From positions 10,397,501-10,461,500 of the forward strand of contig NC_052028.1 in NCBI RefSeq assembly GCF_015832195.1: a stretch of 64,000 nt of DNA. The letters are read 5' to 3'. A model generated the notes under the pieces. The model was not told the DNA's origin. It saw only the letters and a program-made list of their open reading frames with translations, and did no database searches. This DNA comes from Motacilla alba alba. Its lineage: Eukaryota; Chordata; Aves; Passeriformes; Motacillidae. The translations under genes were made by a program, and so were the position numbers. Below are positions 14,480 through 27,900 of this stretch, piece after piece; positions within the stretch are counted from its first letter, which is position 1; every line of letters starts with the position of its first letter.

Positions 14480-14550
14480 TGCGGGGACACCGCGGGGACA
14501 CTGCCGGGACATTCCGGGACACTGCCGGGACACTGCGGGGACATCCCCAG
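14480..14550. repeat. Imperfect GGGACACTGCC short tandem repeat
   Basis: Repeated GGGGACAC, CCGGGACATTCC, GGGACACTGCC and CGGGGACATCC units of about 11-13 bases follow directly after the 76-bp minisatellite. The large frames in this GC-rich block are repeat artefacts. Confidence 0.75.
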
Positions 14551-17500
14551 CGCCAGGCACCCTCCGCTGCCGGCCCCTAGGTTTGATCCCGGCGCTGGGC
14601 TTGGCTCCATTTCCACCCCCCCAGAATAGGCAAACGCAAAGCGAACCGCGTTCATCCTCACGGGGCAGGGCAGAGATCCCTCCAGAACCACCGCGGCTGA
14701 CGTGCTCAGAGCCGGGCTGGGATTTACCCAGCGAATATGATCAAGGAAATCTGTTTCTAAAGGGTGTCACTGGGAAAAGTTCACCCCATGGAGTGTCCTA
14801 ACTGTTCTCTGTGCCTGGAGGATGCTGATGGGCTGAAGCCTGATCCCCACCTTAGGCATTCTCATTAGATCAACTTTAAACTGAACAGCAAAGACCTAAA
14901 ACTGGTTTAGTAAAACCAGAGACCTTGCAAAGAGCTGTCATCCCACTCTGACCTCAGGTAACACTGGGGCTGTCTCCTCCTGCCTCAGAGATGGAGAAAT
15001 GCATGGCACTACCAGACTGATGGGAGCCAGGTATGAACATGGCATCAATGCCCAGCTGCGCTGAGAAATGGAAATGCAGAGCTCACCCCAGCTCTGTATT
15101 TCCTAGACAGGCAAAGCAAGAGGGCTTTCACTGGGGAACCACAGCAAAGTGCCAGAGCCCAGGTGGGCACCACGGGGGGAACAAACCCTGCAGCAGCTCA
15201 GGCTCCCCACTGCCTTCGTGGGCAAAGCTGGTGCCAGAAGCAACTTTTCTCCTCACTTTGTTTTTCCCAGAAAAACTCAACGAATTTTTTACGTTGCTCT
15301 CAGCCCAGATTCCTCCAGAGGAAGCCACAGCTTTCTGCACTTGGAATCACCTCTGTCCAAAGAAACAAAGACAAGTTTAAAGAAAATATTCATGGCTCAA
15401 ATCACCATTTCCTTCAGTGAGTTTTGAAACCTCCCACACTGAGTGTGCCAGACAGAGCCAGCAGCAACACCCATATCATCCAACTCAGAATTTAAGATCT
15501 TTGGGCTTGATCTGTGCCATGAAATGGATGGGGGACAGGAGGGATGACAGAGCCTCAGCCACAAAGGGGTAATACAAGGACCCATGCTGGGAAAGGATGG
15601 GGAGCTCCACATGAGCCAGGTTGTAATCAGTTAATTTAACTTGAGTTTGGCTAGGAATAATTAAGAAGGATGTGATAATTTTCCTCTGTATCAAGTGCCC
15701 AATCTCTTCCTGGACAGGCTTTCACCTGGGAGGTAACACCTTGCCAGGACAGAGCTCTGGTCCCTGCATGCATGCCCAGGCAGTAACCCATCAGCTGCAC
15801 TGATTCTGTTTGCATGACACTTCCTTTAAAGAAGGAGAGAAAAACAAAACAGTCTCCCCTGCTTTATAAGGCTGCTGTGTAAACAGCCCTGTAGGTTTTG
15901 GGGAACACACCTAAAGGAGGCAGGTGAGGTGAGGCTGATGAGGTCATGGGGCAGCCAAGTGCTCTCTAGAGCTTTCCCCAGAGAGATGGGCTCTGCTGCT
16001 GGCAGGGTGAAATCCCCCTCCAGCCACTGTCCCGTCAATTGGGCTGGAGGGGTCCCAGCCCATCCTCCCCACTGCAGTGGGGCCATACTCATCCACCTCC
16101 TTCCTGACACATGGTGAGCCCATAGCAAGTTAAACCTACATCTTGAGCCCCTTGCTCTGCCTGATGGAATAAAAGTTTCCCCACCCACCCCTATTTTCTC
16201 TGTTTTCTCATTTCTAGCCTAAACACATCATTCCATGCACACAGATCCAAGAGTTCTGCAATGCTCCAAGGCCTCTTCTACAACCCCAATCAGGACATTC
16301 CCAAATCACCTTGACAGTCCTTGCTGGGAAGGATCTATGTCCCTGGCCAGTTTGAGTCTAGAAATATCAGAATTTGGTTCCAAACCTCAATTATTTTTCC
16401 TTCCTGGAACCAAGAGGTACAACCTGGAGCAATCAGGTGGTACAATCCTGTGGTGCTGGCTTCTATCCCAGGATGTGTTTCCTTCAGTGGCAGAGGCTCT
16501 TGTGACCTCACTGAGGAAGTTCACTGCTCACCCCATCACGCTGCACGAGGCGGTGCTGGGAACCAGGGTCAAAATTAAGACAGAAAAACTGGTGCATTGG
16601 TACAGCTGAGGGCACAAAGTGCTGCTGAGACACAGCAACTCCTTGGGATAACTTTTTTCACTGGGAAAGCACACCCTAAGCCAGCTCTGTTGGGTGGTTT
16701 AATCTTGTTTTCAGTAAATATTGGGCTGCTTCTGTGTGCCAAAACGGGCATGAAGAGGACCAAGCCTGTGGGGTAGGTGTGGCACACTACCTGGTTCCAG
16801 TTACATCTCCATCCCCGATTACTATTCATTAATCAAAACATATTCATTATACAGGCAAAACTCCCCCCAGCATTGCCAGGTCCAGGGCTTGGGTCCTGCC
16901 TCTGTTTGCTGCTGCCGGGAACTGCAGGGACTGTGCAGCAGGCAGAACAATGGGGACACATTTTCCCCAATACAGGAAAGCTGAAAAGACTAAAAATAAC
17001 AATTCCTAGAAGAGCTGGGTGTGCAGGAGGGTTGCCCCACAGCTGCAGGGCTCTGGGGTGGAGCATTGTGCAGCACAGGGACACATCCCCTGTGCTGTGT
17101 ACAGACCAAGGGGCTTGGGGGGCTTCCCGGGGCGAGCAGTGTGGGAGAGCACCATAAAACATCCTGCACCTCACCAGTGAGGGGTGGCTTTCTAATTACC
17201 CAGGTGGGTTTCTATTGTAAGGAGGGCAGCAATGCAGGATTTGACGCCAGGGCTCTGAATGTGTCACCTGCCAAGGGCAATTTAGCAAGTGGCCCGTGCT
17301 TTATTTTCCTGCCACAGGGCAGCACAAGCCAAGACCCCACCCCTGTGGGACCTGCCACCCTGATAAACTGATTTACATCATGTCTGCCTTCCCTGAAAAC
17401 CCACATTGTGGTGTGAAAAGGGTTATGTGGGTGCGTGGGGCTGTATATACTACTGTTGTCTCTTTAATTAGGGCAGATACCAAGATGCTTTGGGATTTTG

Positions 17501-20500
17501 AGCATCCCATGAAAAGCACTGCCTGTTTGGTTACATAGCACAAAAATAAGAAACAAAGCACCAACATTTTATCAGTTAAGTCGAGGGGGTCCAGCTGACA
17601 CTCAGGACACTGCTTTGCAAGCAGCCTGTCCCTCAGCATCACTCATGCAGGCTCTGGTGCTGCCTCCGTGCTGGGCAGCCGATGGCTCATGAGGCCCGGG
17701 CTGCCCGGAACCACTGACAGTGCACGTGCTTCATAATTCTACAGAATTTGCCTTCCAGACTTTTTTTCCCCATCCAGAACCAAACCAAAAGCAGGTCTCT
17801 AAGCAGTGGGAAAATCAAAGGGAAACCAGCTTCAGCATCATTTCTCAGATGACCCACGGGGGGTGGGTCACCGTGGGGTGACCAGTGAGCTGTTCCCATG
17901 GGTGTTGGGGGAGCACTCAGCCCTGCAGCCTCCAGAGCTCAGCTGGGCTTGGCCCACAGGTGCCCAGTGACTTACGGAGCAAAGCACCAAAATCACCTTC
18001 TAAACAGCTCTGCCCAGTTCAGCTCTGCCACTGATCCACCCCGAGAGCTCCAGACCACCCGTTTCTGTGCCTCAGTTTACCCAGCTGCAGACAGAGATGT
18101 GTACATTTAATCTCTTCTACTGCAAGGACACTGCACAAAGTGCAAATGTATTAACAGAGCCAGACCCAAGTCTGCTTTTGCCTAAGGTGGAAGAGTCAAG
18201 CAGAAATACAATTGGGATCAGTGCACTCATTGCTGGGTACCCTGCAGAAGGGCTGGCTCCTGCCTGCCAGGCCTGAGCAGTTAGTGTGGAAAAAACCTGG
18301 GGCAGCGTGGGATGGCTTGTCCCAGCACGCTGCTTTGTTTGCTGACAACTAGTGCAAGTGACAACGTTATGAGTGACTTTTAAGATGGCTGTGACTTTAA
18401 TTAGAAAGGACATTTTTAATAGCCTGGGCAAAGAGCTGTGTGGTCCTGCCAGCGGTTGCTCACGCCCAGGGACGCTGTTATTCCTCTGGCATGTGATAGC
18501 AATATCATGTGTGAACTGACAGAGCAGACATGCCAACATTTTTTTAGCTGCACAAGCTGTCTCAGACAAGAAAAAAAACCCATCTAAATGGCTTCAGGGG
18601 CAGCCAGACACAACCCCCCAAAATTACCTGTGTGCACACAGAAAATGCACGCAGATTTCCAAGCCATATGCATGGGCTTTAATCAATGAGCTCCCCTGAT
18701 ACATGGGAAACACTTCATTCCCAGTAATTGTCCTTTGACAGCTCTAACAAGTAGGATCTGTTTGGGATGGTAATGATTAAAATGCTGACTCACAGAGGGT
18801 TTTCCATGCTGGTGGGACTGCACCAGCTTTGTGCTCACTTGGAAGGTATTTTGCATCCCTGCTTTTTAACCAATCTGCAATTTTAATCCTCTGGTTACAA
18901 ACGGGTTGTTTGTGGCTTTGCCCAGCTGACTCCAGGTTTCCCTTGTGCAGAGTCTGGAGGGAGAGGGCTCTCCCCTCACTCACTGAGGGGCAGCAGGGCA
19001 GGGAGAATCCCTGTGCTTTCTGCAGCCAGGAGCAGAGAGGAGCTGGTCTGTCTCCAGGCAGGAGAGAGAGGAGTGACAGGTCTCCAGCAGCGGGAGCTGA
19101 GCCCACAGACCTGCACGTCAGACACCAGCTGTGAGGTGTCAAACCCCAGGGCAGGGTGCTGGCTCTGCAGTGCTCTTGAGCATTTCATAGCAGGACAGAA
19201 AACTACTTCTCGAAGGTACTGAGGTGCACCCCCCTGCCTGGCCATTGTGCTGCTGGCTGTGGCCACTTGCCTGCATGTGAAGATGGGGTTTGTCCCTGTG
19301 TGTCCCCTTCTGCTTGTGGGGCAGCTCCCCAAGGGCCATGTCCAGTGCAGGCCCATTCCCTTGAACCTCACTTTGCTGCCCTTTCATCAGTCCCATTGCA
19401 GCAGCAGTGATTAACTCAGGGAGGTGGGTGTACCCCAGGGTCAGTCAGGGAGCTGAGAGGAGGAGGAGGAGGAAAAAGGCAGCACCTCTGCCTGCTGTGG
19501 GGCCAGAGAGTCACCGTGGGCAGATGCTGTGCCTGTGTGCCATGGGACAGTGACAGGCAGAGCCAGGGGGCTGTTTGTCACTGCTGGCACAGCACAGCAC
19601 TGCTTTGGGGCCAAGCACCACACTGCCCCACGGAGCAGCCAGGATCCCTGCCCAGGATGAGCCAGCCCCCAGTGGGACCATTCACCCACAGGAAAACTGA
19701 CCAAGGAGTTTCGAGGAGTTTCCATAAACACCACCATCTCCCCGTTCCTCCATCACCTGCATCACAGCTCCTCACAACCCTTAATGAAACCAGAAGGCTT
19801 TTTGGGTTTCCTCTGGTAAGGATTTTCCTCTCCCAAGCACAGATGAAGGCTCAGCTGCAGCAGAGGCCCCTCGTTGCACTCAGGCTATGGGCAGCTCCTG
19901 CCTGGAGCAGCAGCAGCTGTGCCTGTGCTGCAGCAGCCTTCACCGAAAGGAAATTGCCAACCCCAGAGAACTGCTCCCCTAATTACAGCATTGGATCATG
20001 GAGAAAACCACATAAATGATTCACACAGTGTTCCCAAGCTGCAGCCATGTAAATGAGAGAGATTTCCAAATGCTACTGAGCCACGCTCGCTGGTATCAGG
20101 ATGGAAACGCAGAAACTTTCATCATAAAGAGGAGAGAAGGAAAATTCCTGCTGTTAAACGCATCTCTGCAAACCAAGGAGACCTGGGAGGTCTATGCCCT
20201 ATAGACCTTTACAGAATGGCTGTTAAAACTCCTCGGGGAATTCTCATAGGAGGGAGCAGGCAGATAGCAGGGGAACTATAGAAATGCATCTGCTTGTTAT
20301 TTCAGAGGGACGTGGGGATGGAGCCTCTGCTGGCAAGCAGAGGATGAAAAGGAGAAGGCAAGAGGACTTGGGGCCAGCAGAAAGGGATGGCTGGTGGCAG
20401 GGAAGAGAGTTAAAAGTGTCCCATTGTTAGGGAAGTTTGCTCTCCTTCAGACCATCCCGCTCCCAGGGACACCCGCCGCCTTTTGAAGTGCAACCTTAGG

Positions 20501-20515
20501 CGGTTCCTTGTCACC

Positions 20516-20605
20516 CATTGGAGCGGGAGCTTTTTTATCACATTAAGTCATTGGGTAGCAAATGAATGGGGGGTTTTGACTATTCACAACTTCACCTTAT
20601 AAATA
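20516..20605 (+). promoter_or_regulatory. WNT8A: WNT8A core promoter (inverted CCAAT, TATA)
   Basis: TATAAATA at 20598-20605 lies about 150 bases before the WNT8A ATG. ATTGG, an inverted CCAAT box, occurs at about 20517 and again near 20550. The spacing fits a focused promoter with a start site near 20630. A CATTGTT SOX-like motif is seen near 20421. Motifs are read directly; their activity is inferred. Confidence 0.65.
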
Positions 20606-20754
20606 TCAGGGTTGGAGGTTCCTGCAGCTTTGCTCCATCCCCATAGCTCACCTTGGGAAGGAGTGGAGGGAGGTGGCCCTGCTTGTGCAGAGACCTGCGG
20701 TGTGGAGAGCTACGGAGCAGCCAAAGGGATCCAACCCCACTCCCTGTGACAGCC

Positions 20755-23700
20755 ATGAAGAGAAGCACCCTCCTCATCCTCTCCATCACAGGGGTCTTCT
20801 GTGCCATTCTCCACACAGCAGCATGGTAGGGTCCAACTCGGTGGGAAGGGCATTTTTTAGAGATGCTCTTCAGCCTGTGGTAAGGTGATTTATTTTATTT
20901 TCTCTGTTTCAGGTCTGTGAATAACTTTCTGATGACAGGACCTAAGGTAATTAACACAGAGACTGTCAGGAATGGAGTGATTTTAATCCATTTGAATGGA
21001 GTGATTTTGTATTGCAAATGGGAAATAGTACTTTCCAAGAAACCAGACTTCCCAGAGCATATCGGCTCCAAGTGCTGCCAAGTACAGAGGGAAAGGACTC
21101 ACAACCTGCTTATGTCTGTTTTCACTGATAAACGCTGAAACTGGGTGGATTTTAACCCCGCTGTTTCCCGTGCCAGGCTTACCTGACGTTCTCCAGCAGC
21201 GTGGCGGCCGGGGCACACAGCGGGATGGAGGAGTGCAAGTTCCAGTTCGGCTGGGAGCGCTGGAACTGCCCCGAGAGCGCCCTGCAGCTCTCCACCCACA
21301 ACCGGCTCCGCAGCGGTGAGTGCTCCTCCACCTGCGGCTCCGCTCCCTGCGGGATGCTCGGGCCAGCTGGGATGGGCTCTGCAGAGAGCTGGTGCTGCCG
21401 ATTAACCGACTGATGGAAAAGGGCTTTCCTGTCCCAAAAATCACAGCTGCTTTTCCTTTATCTGTATTCATTGGTGTCATAAATAGCACGAACATTTTCC
21501 TGGGGATCCCAGGCTCAGTGTTTCCTGCGGTGCTGCTCCGTGGGTCTGCTCCTACCCCTTTGCGTGCAGCACCCCGGGGAGTGCAGTGCTGGGGACAGCC
21601 GAGCTTCCAGTGGGGAGAAGTGCAGGAGAGGCAAAGGGAGAAAGCAGAGATGTGCACTAAGAAACTGCCCTCATGAGAAAGCTGTGGATATATTTCAATA
21701 TTATCTATTTCAGTGGGCAGAAGTCTCCTTTCACCCAAAGCAGCATCTCTATTTTAGTCTCTTCAGAAAGCCAGAGGACTACACTGGGAGTGTGAGTGCA
21801 GACAGCTGTTAGCACAGGTTCAAAGGATCAACGACCATTTTCTCTAGCAGGCAAGATCAAAGCACAACATACCCCCAGGCAGGGAAGGACAGAGATGAAC
21901 TGAGTGCCAGGTGAAAGGAGAATTAACTCACCTTGGCCAGAGCAGGACCATGGCATTTCCTTCAAATCCTACCCCTGGCAAGAAGTTCCACCCCTTGTAT
22001 GGATACCTGAATAATATGATAGCAAATTGCTGCAGCCTGTGATGCTGAAGCCTGAAAAGACCCAGTCATGAGCATTTCACTTCTGTAGCACCTTACCTTT
22101 TGCACAGAGCATGTGGGTATTTTCTCCTTGCACTTTCAAAGCACAGGAGATCTTCATTCCTGATAATCTGGGATTGATGTCTATATTTGCATGTGACAGC
22201 TTTTGCATGTGACAGTCTTTTTCCCTCCTCTCCCCCAGCTACCCGGGAAACCTCCTTTGTGCACGCCATCAGCTCGGCCGGGGTCATGTACACCCTCACC
22301 AGGAACTGCAGCCTGGGAGACTTCGAGAGCTGCGGCTGCGACGACTCCAGGAACGGCCGCGTCGGTGAGCGAGCGTCCCAGGACAGACTGACCCGTCCCT
22401 CTGTCCCACGCACAGCCCCACTGACTTCAGGGCAGCTCGGTGCCTAAGCCTGTGTCTGTCCTGCAGGTGGCCGAGGCTGGGTCTGGGGAGGATGCAGTGA
22501 CAACGTGGAGTTTGGGGAGAAGGTTTCCAAGCTTTTTGTGGATGCCTTGGAAACAGGACACGACACCCGCGCGCTGATTAACCTGCACAACAATGAAGTC
22601 GGGAGACTTGTAAGTAATAATAATGTCTATATTGAAAACAAGATCTAGGCTGTTCAGGTTCCCATTTTCAGGCCCCTGTGAAAATCCAGGCCTGGTAGTG
22701 GTTGCATGGGGGGGAAAAACACAGCCAGAATCTGGCCTTGAACCTCAACACAGGGAATCACAGTAAGGGCTGTTCCCCCTTCCATCTTCTGCAGCTGTGT
22801 AATGCAGTTAACTGCTGGCACACACCACTTATTCAGAAATGCATGGGATTTGTACTCACCTCTAGGCTTGTCTGGTCTGTAAAACAAAGCCAGAACCACC
22901 TTCCTTACTTTCTTGCAATATGCATTTCCAAGCTCTTTGGCCGGGAAGCCAGGTGTGAGCTGGCCCTGCTCACAAGCCAGCCAGACTCGCCCCCACTCCT
23001 GCCTGGGCCATGGAAGCTCTCAGCATCTTGCCAAACCTCCTTGTCTGTAAAAACAAGGATGACAGCACTTAACATACCTATCTCATAGGGTGTGTCAAGG
23101 CTTAATCTCACATAGATACCAGCGATTGGGACCTTATAAATACCAGAGGGAGATAGGCAGATAATATCTGTGAAGTGCTTGGCCTGGAGGAGATGCAGAG
23201 AGGTTGGGTATGATTATTCCAAAGCAGTTTCACACATTTTGAATGAAACCTCTGAAAGGGACATGGTTTGATGCTGGTGAGTGGCGTGAGAAGGGCATGA
23301 CCTGACAAAGACACTTTTTTCCTGGCCTGGATTCTCCTGGAAGGGCTGGGGACAATAGTTTGTGCCCACTTAGCTCTGGGACAGATGTTTTCCTGGAACT
23401 AAGAGCGTCAGCTCTTGGAAGGACTTGAACTCATGCCGAGCACGAGCCACTTTAGATGCAGTGTCCTCAAATTACAAGTGCTGTAGGTCCTGATTTTGAG
23501 ATTTCCTAATTTCTCCACCTCATACCACCAAGGCGGTGAAAGACACAATGAAGAGAGCCTGCAAGTGCCACGGGGTGTCGGGCAGCTGCAGCATCCAGAC
23601 CTGCTGGCTGCAGCTCGCCGAATTCCGCGAGATCGGCAACTACCTGAAGATCAAATACGACCAGGCCCACAAGCTGGAGATGGACAAGAGGCGCGTGAGG

Positions 23701-24093
23701 GCCGGCAACAGCGCCGACAGCCGCGGGGCCACGGCCGAGGCCTTCCACCACATCCACGCCACGGAGCTCGTCTTCCTGGAGGACTCCCCCGACTACTGCA
23801 CGAGGAACGCCAGCCTGGGCCACCACGGCACCGAGGGCCGCGAGTGCCTGCAGACCGGCAAGAACCTGTCGCAGTGGGAGAAGAGGAGCTGCCGGCGGCT
23901 CTGCACCGAGTGCGGGCTGCGGGTGGAGGAGCGCAGGACCGAGGTGGTGGCCAGCTGCAACTGCAAGTTCCACTGGTGCTGCACGGTGCGCTGCGAGCAG
24001 TGCCGGACGCTGGTGGCCAAGCACTTCTGCACCCGCCGCGCCGCCGCCGCCCCCAACCACATCCGGCACAGGAGCAGGGGCCACAGGAGATAG
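20755..24093 (+). CDS. WNT8A: Wnt-8a secreted signalling protein
   Basis: Six exons: 20755-20825, 20913-20946, 21177-21315, 22239-22364, 22467-22609 and 23533-24093. They total 1074 bases and 357 residues, against about 351 in human WNT8A. All introns are GT-AG and every phase joins. Residues 1-23 form a hydrophobic signal peptide; the mature part begins near WSVNNFL, as in other Wnt8 proteins. Family marks include [15 protein letters not shown] in exon 3, [10 protein letters not shown] in exon 5 and [16 protein letters not shown] in exon 6, where Ser187 corresponds to the serine palmitoleoylated by PORCN and needed for Frizzled binding. Asn104 is in an N-C-S glycosylation sequon. The C-terminal cysteine-rich domain ([16 protein letters not shown]) is intact. 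Wnt8a acts through Frizzled/LRP5/6 and beta-catenin in early mesoderm and posterior neural patterning. The C-terminal tail ends in a basic Arg/His-rich stretch. Exon 6 is strongly GC-rich. Distance to Wnt8b was judged from recalled human sequence; the neighbour NME5 supports WNT8A. Confidence 0.96.
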
Positions 24094-24333
24094 GGGACGC
24101 TTGGGTGTCCTCACGCTGGGGAAGGAGCGTGCTGAGGTCCGGAGGGTGGAGTGTGCACCGTGTCAGGTGCTGGGGTCTCCTGTGGAGATGGATGGATGCA
24201 GTGGGATGAGGAAGCACAAGGCGCGGGCGCTGAGGGACCACGGTCCATCTTGCTTCCGTGTTTTTTCCTCAACATTTACCAGTAGCTTCTTTCTTCTCAG
24301 GAGTCACTTTATGCGTGTTGGACAGAGGGAGGA

Positions 24334-24371
24334 ATTTCATGGTTTATGTGGTTTATTTCATGGTTTATGTG
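24334..24371. repeat. 21-bp tandem duplication in WNT8A 3'UTR
   Basis: ATTTCATGGTTTATGTG occurs at 24334-24350 and again at 24355-24371, four bases apart. It lies in the likely 3' untranslated region. Confidence 0.85.
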
Positions 24372-24829
24372 CCCTTGCCAGTGGGTCTGCCAATGGGGCT
24401 CCAGCCTCCGGCCACAGAGGTGGGAACAGGTGCTGTGGCAGGTCCAGCTGGGTGATCCCATCCCTGCAGCCTCAGGTCCCGGCTGTTGGTGCACAGCAGC
24501 TGCTTGGCAGCATCTCTGGAGGAAAACTTATGCACTTTGTGATGTGAGAGGAGGTTTGACAGTGTCGTGGTGTGTATTACCACAGCTGCCGCCTTTTGAG
24601 GGCTTTGAAAAGTTTACAGCCAATGTTTACATATTTCCCTCCCCACCTTTTTTTTTTTCTCCTGCTTTTTTGAATTTTGTATTTTGGCACAAGAGGCCTT
24701 GCCCCAAATAGACAATAGCTTCATGGTTTTGTACTGGATAAAATTAAGCAGTTTACAGTTCCTATACTTTTTTTTCTTTTAAGTTAGCAGATAAGAATTC
24801 AGAATTCTTTATGCCTGATGTTGTTTATT

Positions 24830-24925
24830 AATAAATTGTATTACTGCTTAGCACAATCTGTTTTCACTATATATTTTGAAGGTATCCTTTAAGAGTTAGA
24901 TTTTTGGACTGTATTTTGCAATAAA
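24830..24925 (+). terminator. WNT8A: Candidate WNT8A polyadenylation signals
   Basis: AATAAA occurs at 24830-24835, in ATTAATAAATTGTATT, and again at 24920-24925. Either gives a 3'UTR of roughly 740-850 bases. AT-rich sequence and a TTTTCTTTT tract precede the first. Confidence 0.5.
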
Positions 24926-24939
24926 CCACAACGAAAATA

Positions 24940-27900
24940 ATTGGCCTTTTCCTTTCTGGCTTCCCAGCAGTATGATTTTAGGTGCAAAATTGTCCCTTTC
25001 TGTGTAAAACCCAGCACTTCCACGAATTTCCTCATCATTAATCCAAAAGCCACCGAGGACAATGAGTTCAGTAACTGGATCTCGGTAAATTTGCTGCCGC
25101 CTCCAGGCCCCGGAGGGTTGGCTTTAGTACCTATCACCGCAATCTCGCCCTTTCCAAGCGCTGAGTATGCAGACACAGCCTGGCTAAAGCCAGTCCTGAA
25201 GCTCCCAAAGTCTCTTTAATTTGCCCCCAGCCGACATCCCCCGGACAATGCGAGGCTGCCCCGCTTTGATGTGGAAAGCGTCAGCACCGGCACTCGCTGC
25301 AAATTTCTTGGAGGCACGAGAGGAACCCTTTGAACTGGAGCAGGAGAGAAAACTTGGGGACAGTTGTGAATGTGTCTGCTGGTTCCCTGCTGCTCCGGGT
25401 GCCAACAGCCCGGCCCGGGTCGGGGAGGGCAGGAGGGGACAGCGCTGCTGCTGCTGCTGTCCCAGGGCAGCTCCTGCTCCTTGGAGTCAGAGCTGCTCCG
25501 TGGGAGCCGGGCTGTGCCATCCCACACCCACGATGCAGGGCAAGGATGCTCCACCAGGCTTGCTCTCCAGCCAGGGGAGGAGGAGGAGAGACAAGTGTAA
25601 AAATCACCCCACGGCTCTGCCAGCACGTTGCACCCACGCTGCAAATGCTTCGGTGCTATTTTATCCAGGTCTCCCTATGGCTCCCTGTGTAAACACAGCC
25701 TGGACACACACGAGAGCCAGATCGGGGAGCTCAGCTTGCAAAACACACATTTGGGAAGCACAGCTGACTTCCATGCACTTATTTTATGCAAAGTGGGTTT
25801 TATTAAAGCTGGAAGGGTGACTCCATCAGTTAGGGGGGCTATGCTGCCTTCAGGGTAGCTATTTCTAGTAACTTATCCTACCAAATCAAAATACCCCAAG
25901 ATTTTTGCACAGTGTTGCCACAACAGCAGTTGCAACCCCCCAAAATTTGAGAGTGATAAAAACAGACAAGCAAAGCTACTTTCCTGCATCTTGAGCACTG
26001 GCTGACTTGTCTGCACAAATATTACTCCCAGGCTCTCTTTTTGTATTGGTTTGGACTGTGCTCCAGAGCCCCAGCAGCTGCAGGAACAGGGTACCACCAA
26101 AACCAGACAAAATGAGGATATGCAGAGCACAGGACAGTCCCTGTTATGTGCTCTCAGAGGAGGGAAACTATTTCACCAGGATAACTCCCAAGCACACAAA
26201 AACCTTCCTGCTGTATACCAGCAGCAGGTTAATAAAGCACACAGGTAAATCCTGGGAGATGAGGGCTCCCAGTGAGCAGGAATGGGCAGGGCATGCTGTG
26301 TGTCATCTCACCCATTTCTCTGCAGCACCTTTTCAAACTAACATTAACATAGAAAATAAGAAGCAACAGGTTTGCAGGTGGCAACAGCAGCAGACCAGAC
26401 CTCTGTCCCACAAAGGCACCATCCCAGGGAAGTGGGGCAGGAGAGAGAAGTAGAGATACCACTGCTGAGACCAATCCTTTTCCCACTGAGCCCTCCCATT
26501 CCCACTAACTCAGCATTCATATCCACCCCATTGTATTGGAATGCTGGAGATGAACTGTCCTTCCTTAAATTTGTCATCAAAGCCATTTACATTTCTGGTT
26601 CCCAGACTCTCTAAGGCAATGAGCAAATCACACCCAAAAGCCAGAGACCAAATGCAAACTGAAGCAAACTCAAGAGAAAGTTACACACCATCCCATGGCA
26701 CTGATTTCCTTTCTCTTTTTGTATCTTGCAGAGACAATACCAAGACTGAACAAATACAAAAATCAACTCTATGGCTTAGAGTGGCACCTTGCCAGAGATA
26801 TTACAGTACTGGAGAAACTGAAGCTTCCTTATCCTCCCCCGTGTTGCTTGGATACAACAGTCATCAATTCTCACTACATTCACTACAAAACAATAGAAAT
26901 TCAGGATCATCTTAATCCATCACAGCACTGTCAGGGAGCCCTGACACCCCTGCCTGCTGCTGTGGCTTCTGTAATAACCCCCACAAATGCCACGGGGCAC
27001 AGGGGAACAAACTGAGGGTGCCACAGGACTGAGCTCATCATTTCAGCTGTGATTTTACCTGGACAGCTTTTTCACCTCTGCAGAGCAGCTTTCAAAGTAA
27101 ACACGAGCACACACAGCAGAGCACAGTCCTGTCGCTGCTGCTCTGTGAAGGCTCCTTCTCCCAGCACAGCCAAAGAGCTCTTGCAGGGCCTGGTGATGCC
27201 TTCAAACCTGCACACGTCTGCTAATGGTCACACCAAGTCAGCTCCAGTCTGCGGCACTGATCCCAGTCACCTGGAACTCAGTGCACACCTGGAGGAAGGG
27301 ATGGGCTGGCTCTCTAAAGCCTTGAGGAGGAGCCTGACACAGTCCCACAGTAATAGTGTTGTAATAGTGTTGGTCCTAATTACAATGAAAAGCCAAAACT
27401 CTTAATCTGGCCCAGGTGCTGCATGAACCCAATGCTAAGTCTTGCTGCCTGTCCCTCAAGAGTTGTCAGCACTGCTTCTCCCCTGGAGCAGGGGCACTTT
27501 AGGCAGGGCACTTTAGGCAGGAGCCACTTGGATAGTTCTGGAGCAGCATTTTCATGTTTGACAAGCCCCTGACTTGGACAGAGCATCCTGTGTGATAAGA
27601 AATCTGTGGAATCAGCTCAGCATCACCATTGCCTTCTTGAAGGTTTAACACCAGTATCCCCCCAGTGTATTTGTGCCTTTATTGTGGGAGAGGGATGGTT
27701 TACAATCCATTTTTAGTGAGAAAGGGAAACGTACTCCAAATGATGAAATAACATATTCCAGGTCTAGCATTGCCACAGACCAGGGCAGGTTTATGTCAGA
27801 GGTGCCTGCTCAACTAACACAGGGTCAGTTTTGGGGTGCTCATATCATGATAACAGCCCAGGCTAATCCCACAAGCTTTCCCAGCCCTTCCCATCTAACC

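Larger units (their letters stand above)
8600..20450. other. Intergenic stretch between the thymosin gene and WNT8A
   Basis: No recognisable gene. Several long frames (for example about 331 codons from 11966 and about 294 antisense codons near 13807-14691) are low-complexity products of GC-rich DNA with overlapping frames on both strands. Notable contents are a palindromic direct repeat at 11522-11571 and a minisatellite at 14271-14545. Confidence 0.6.

Noticed and set aside
13807..14691. Open frame of 294 codons, minus strand
   Set aside because: It is largely the minisatellite and GC-rich flank; frames on both strands are equally long, and the protein repeats follow the DNA repeat.
23496..24241. 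Other frames across WNT8A exon 6 (up to 237 codons)
   Set aside because: They are shadows of the GC-rich Wnt coding exon; only the frame with the conserved cysteines is real.
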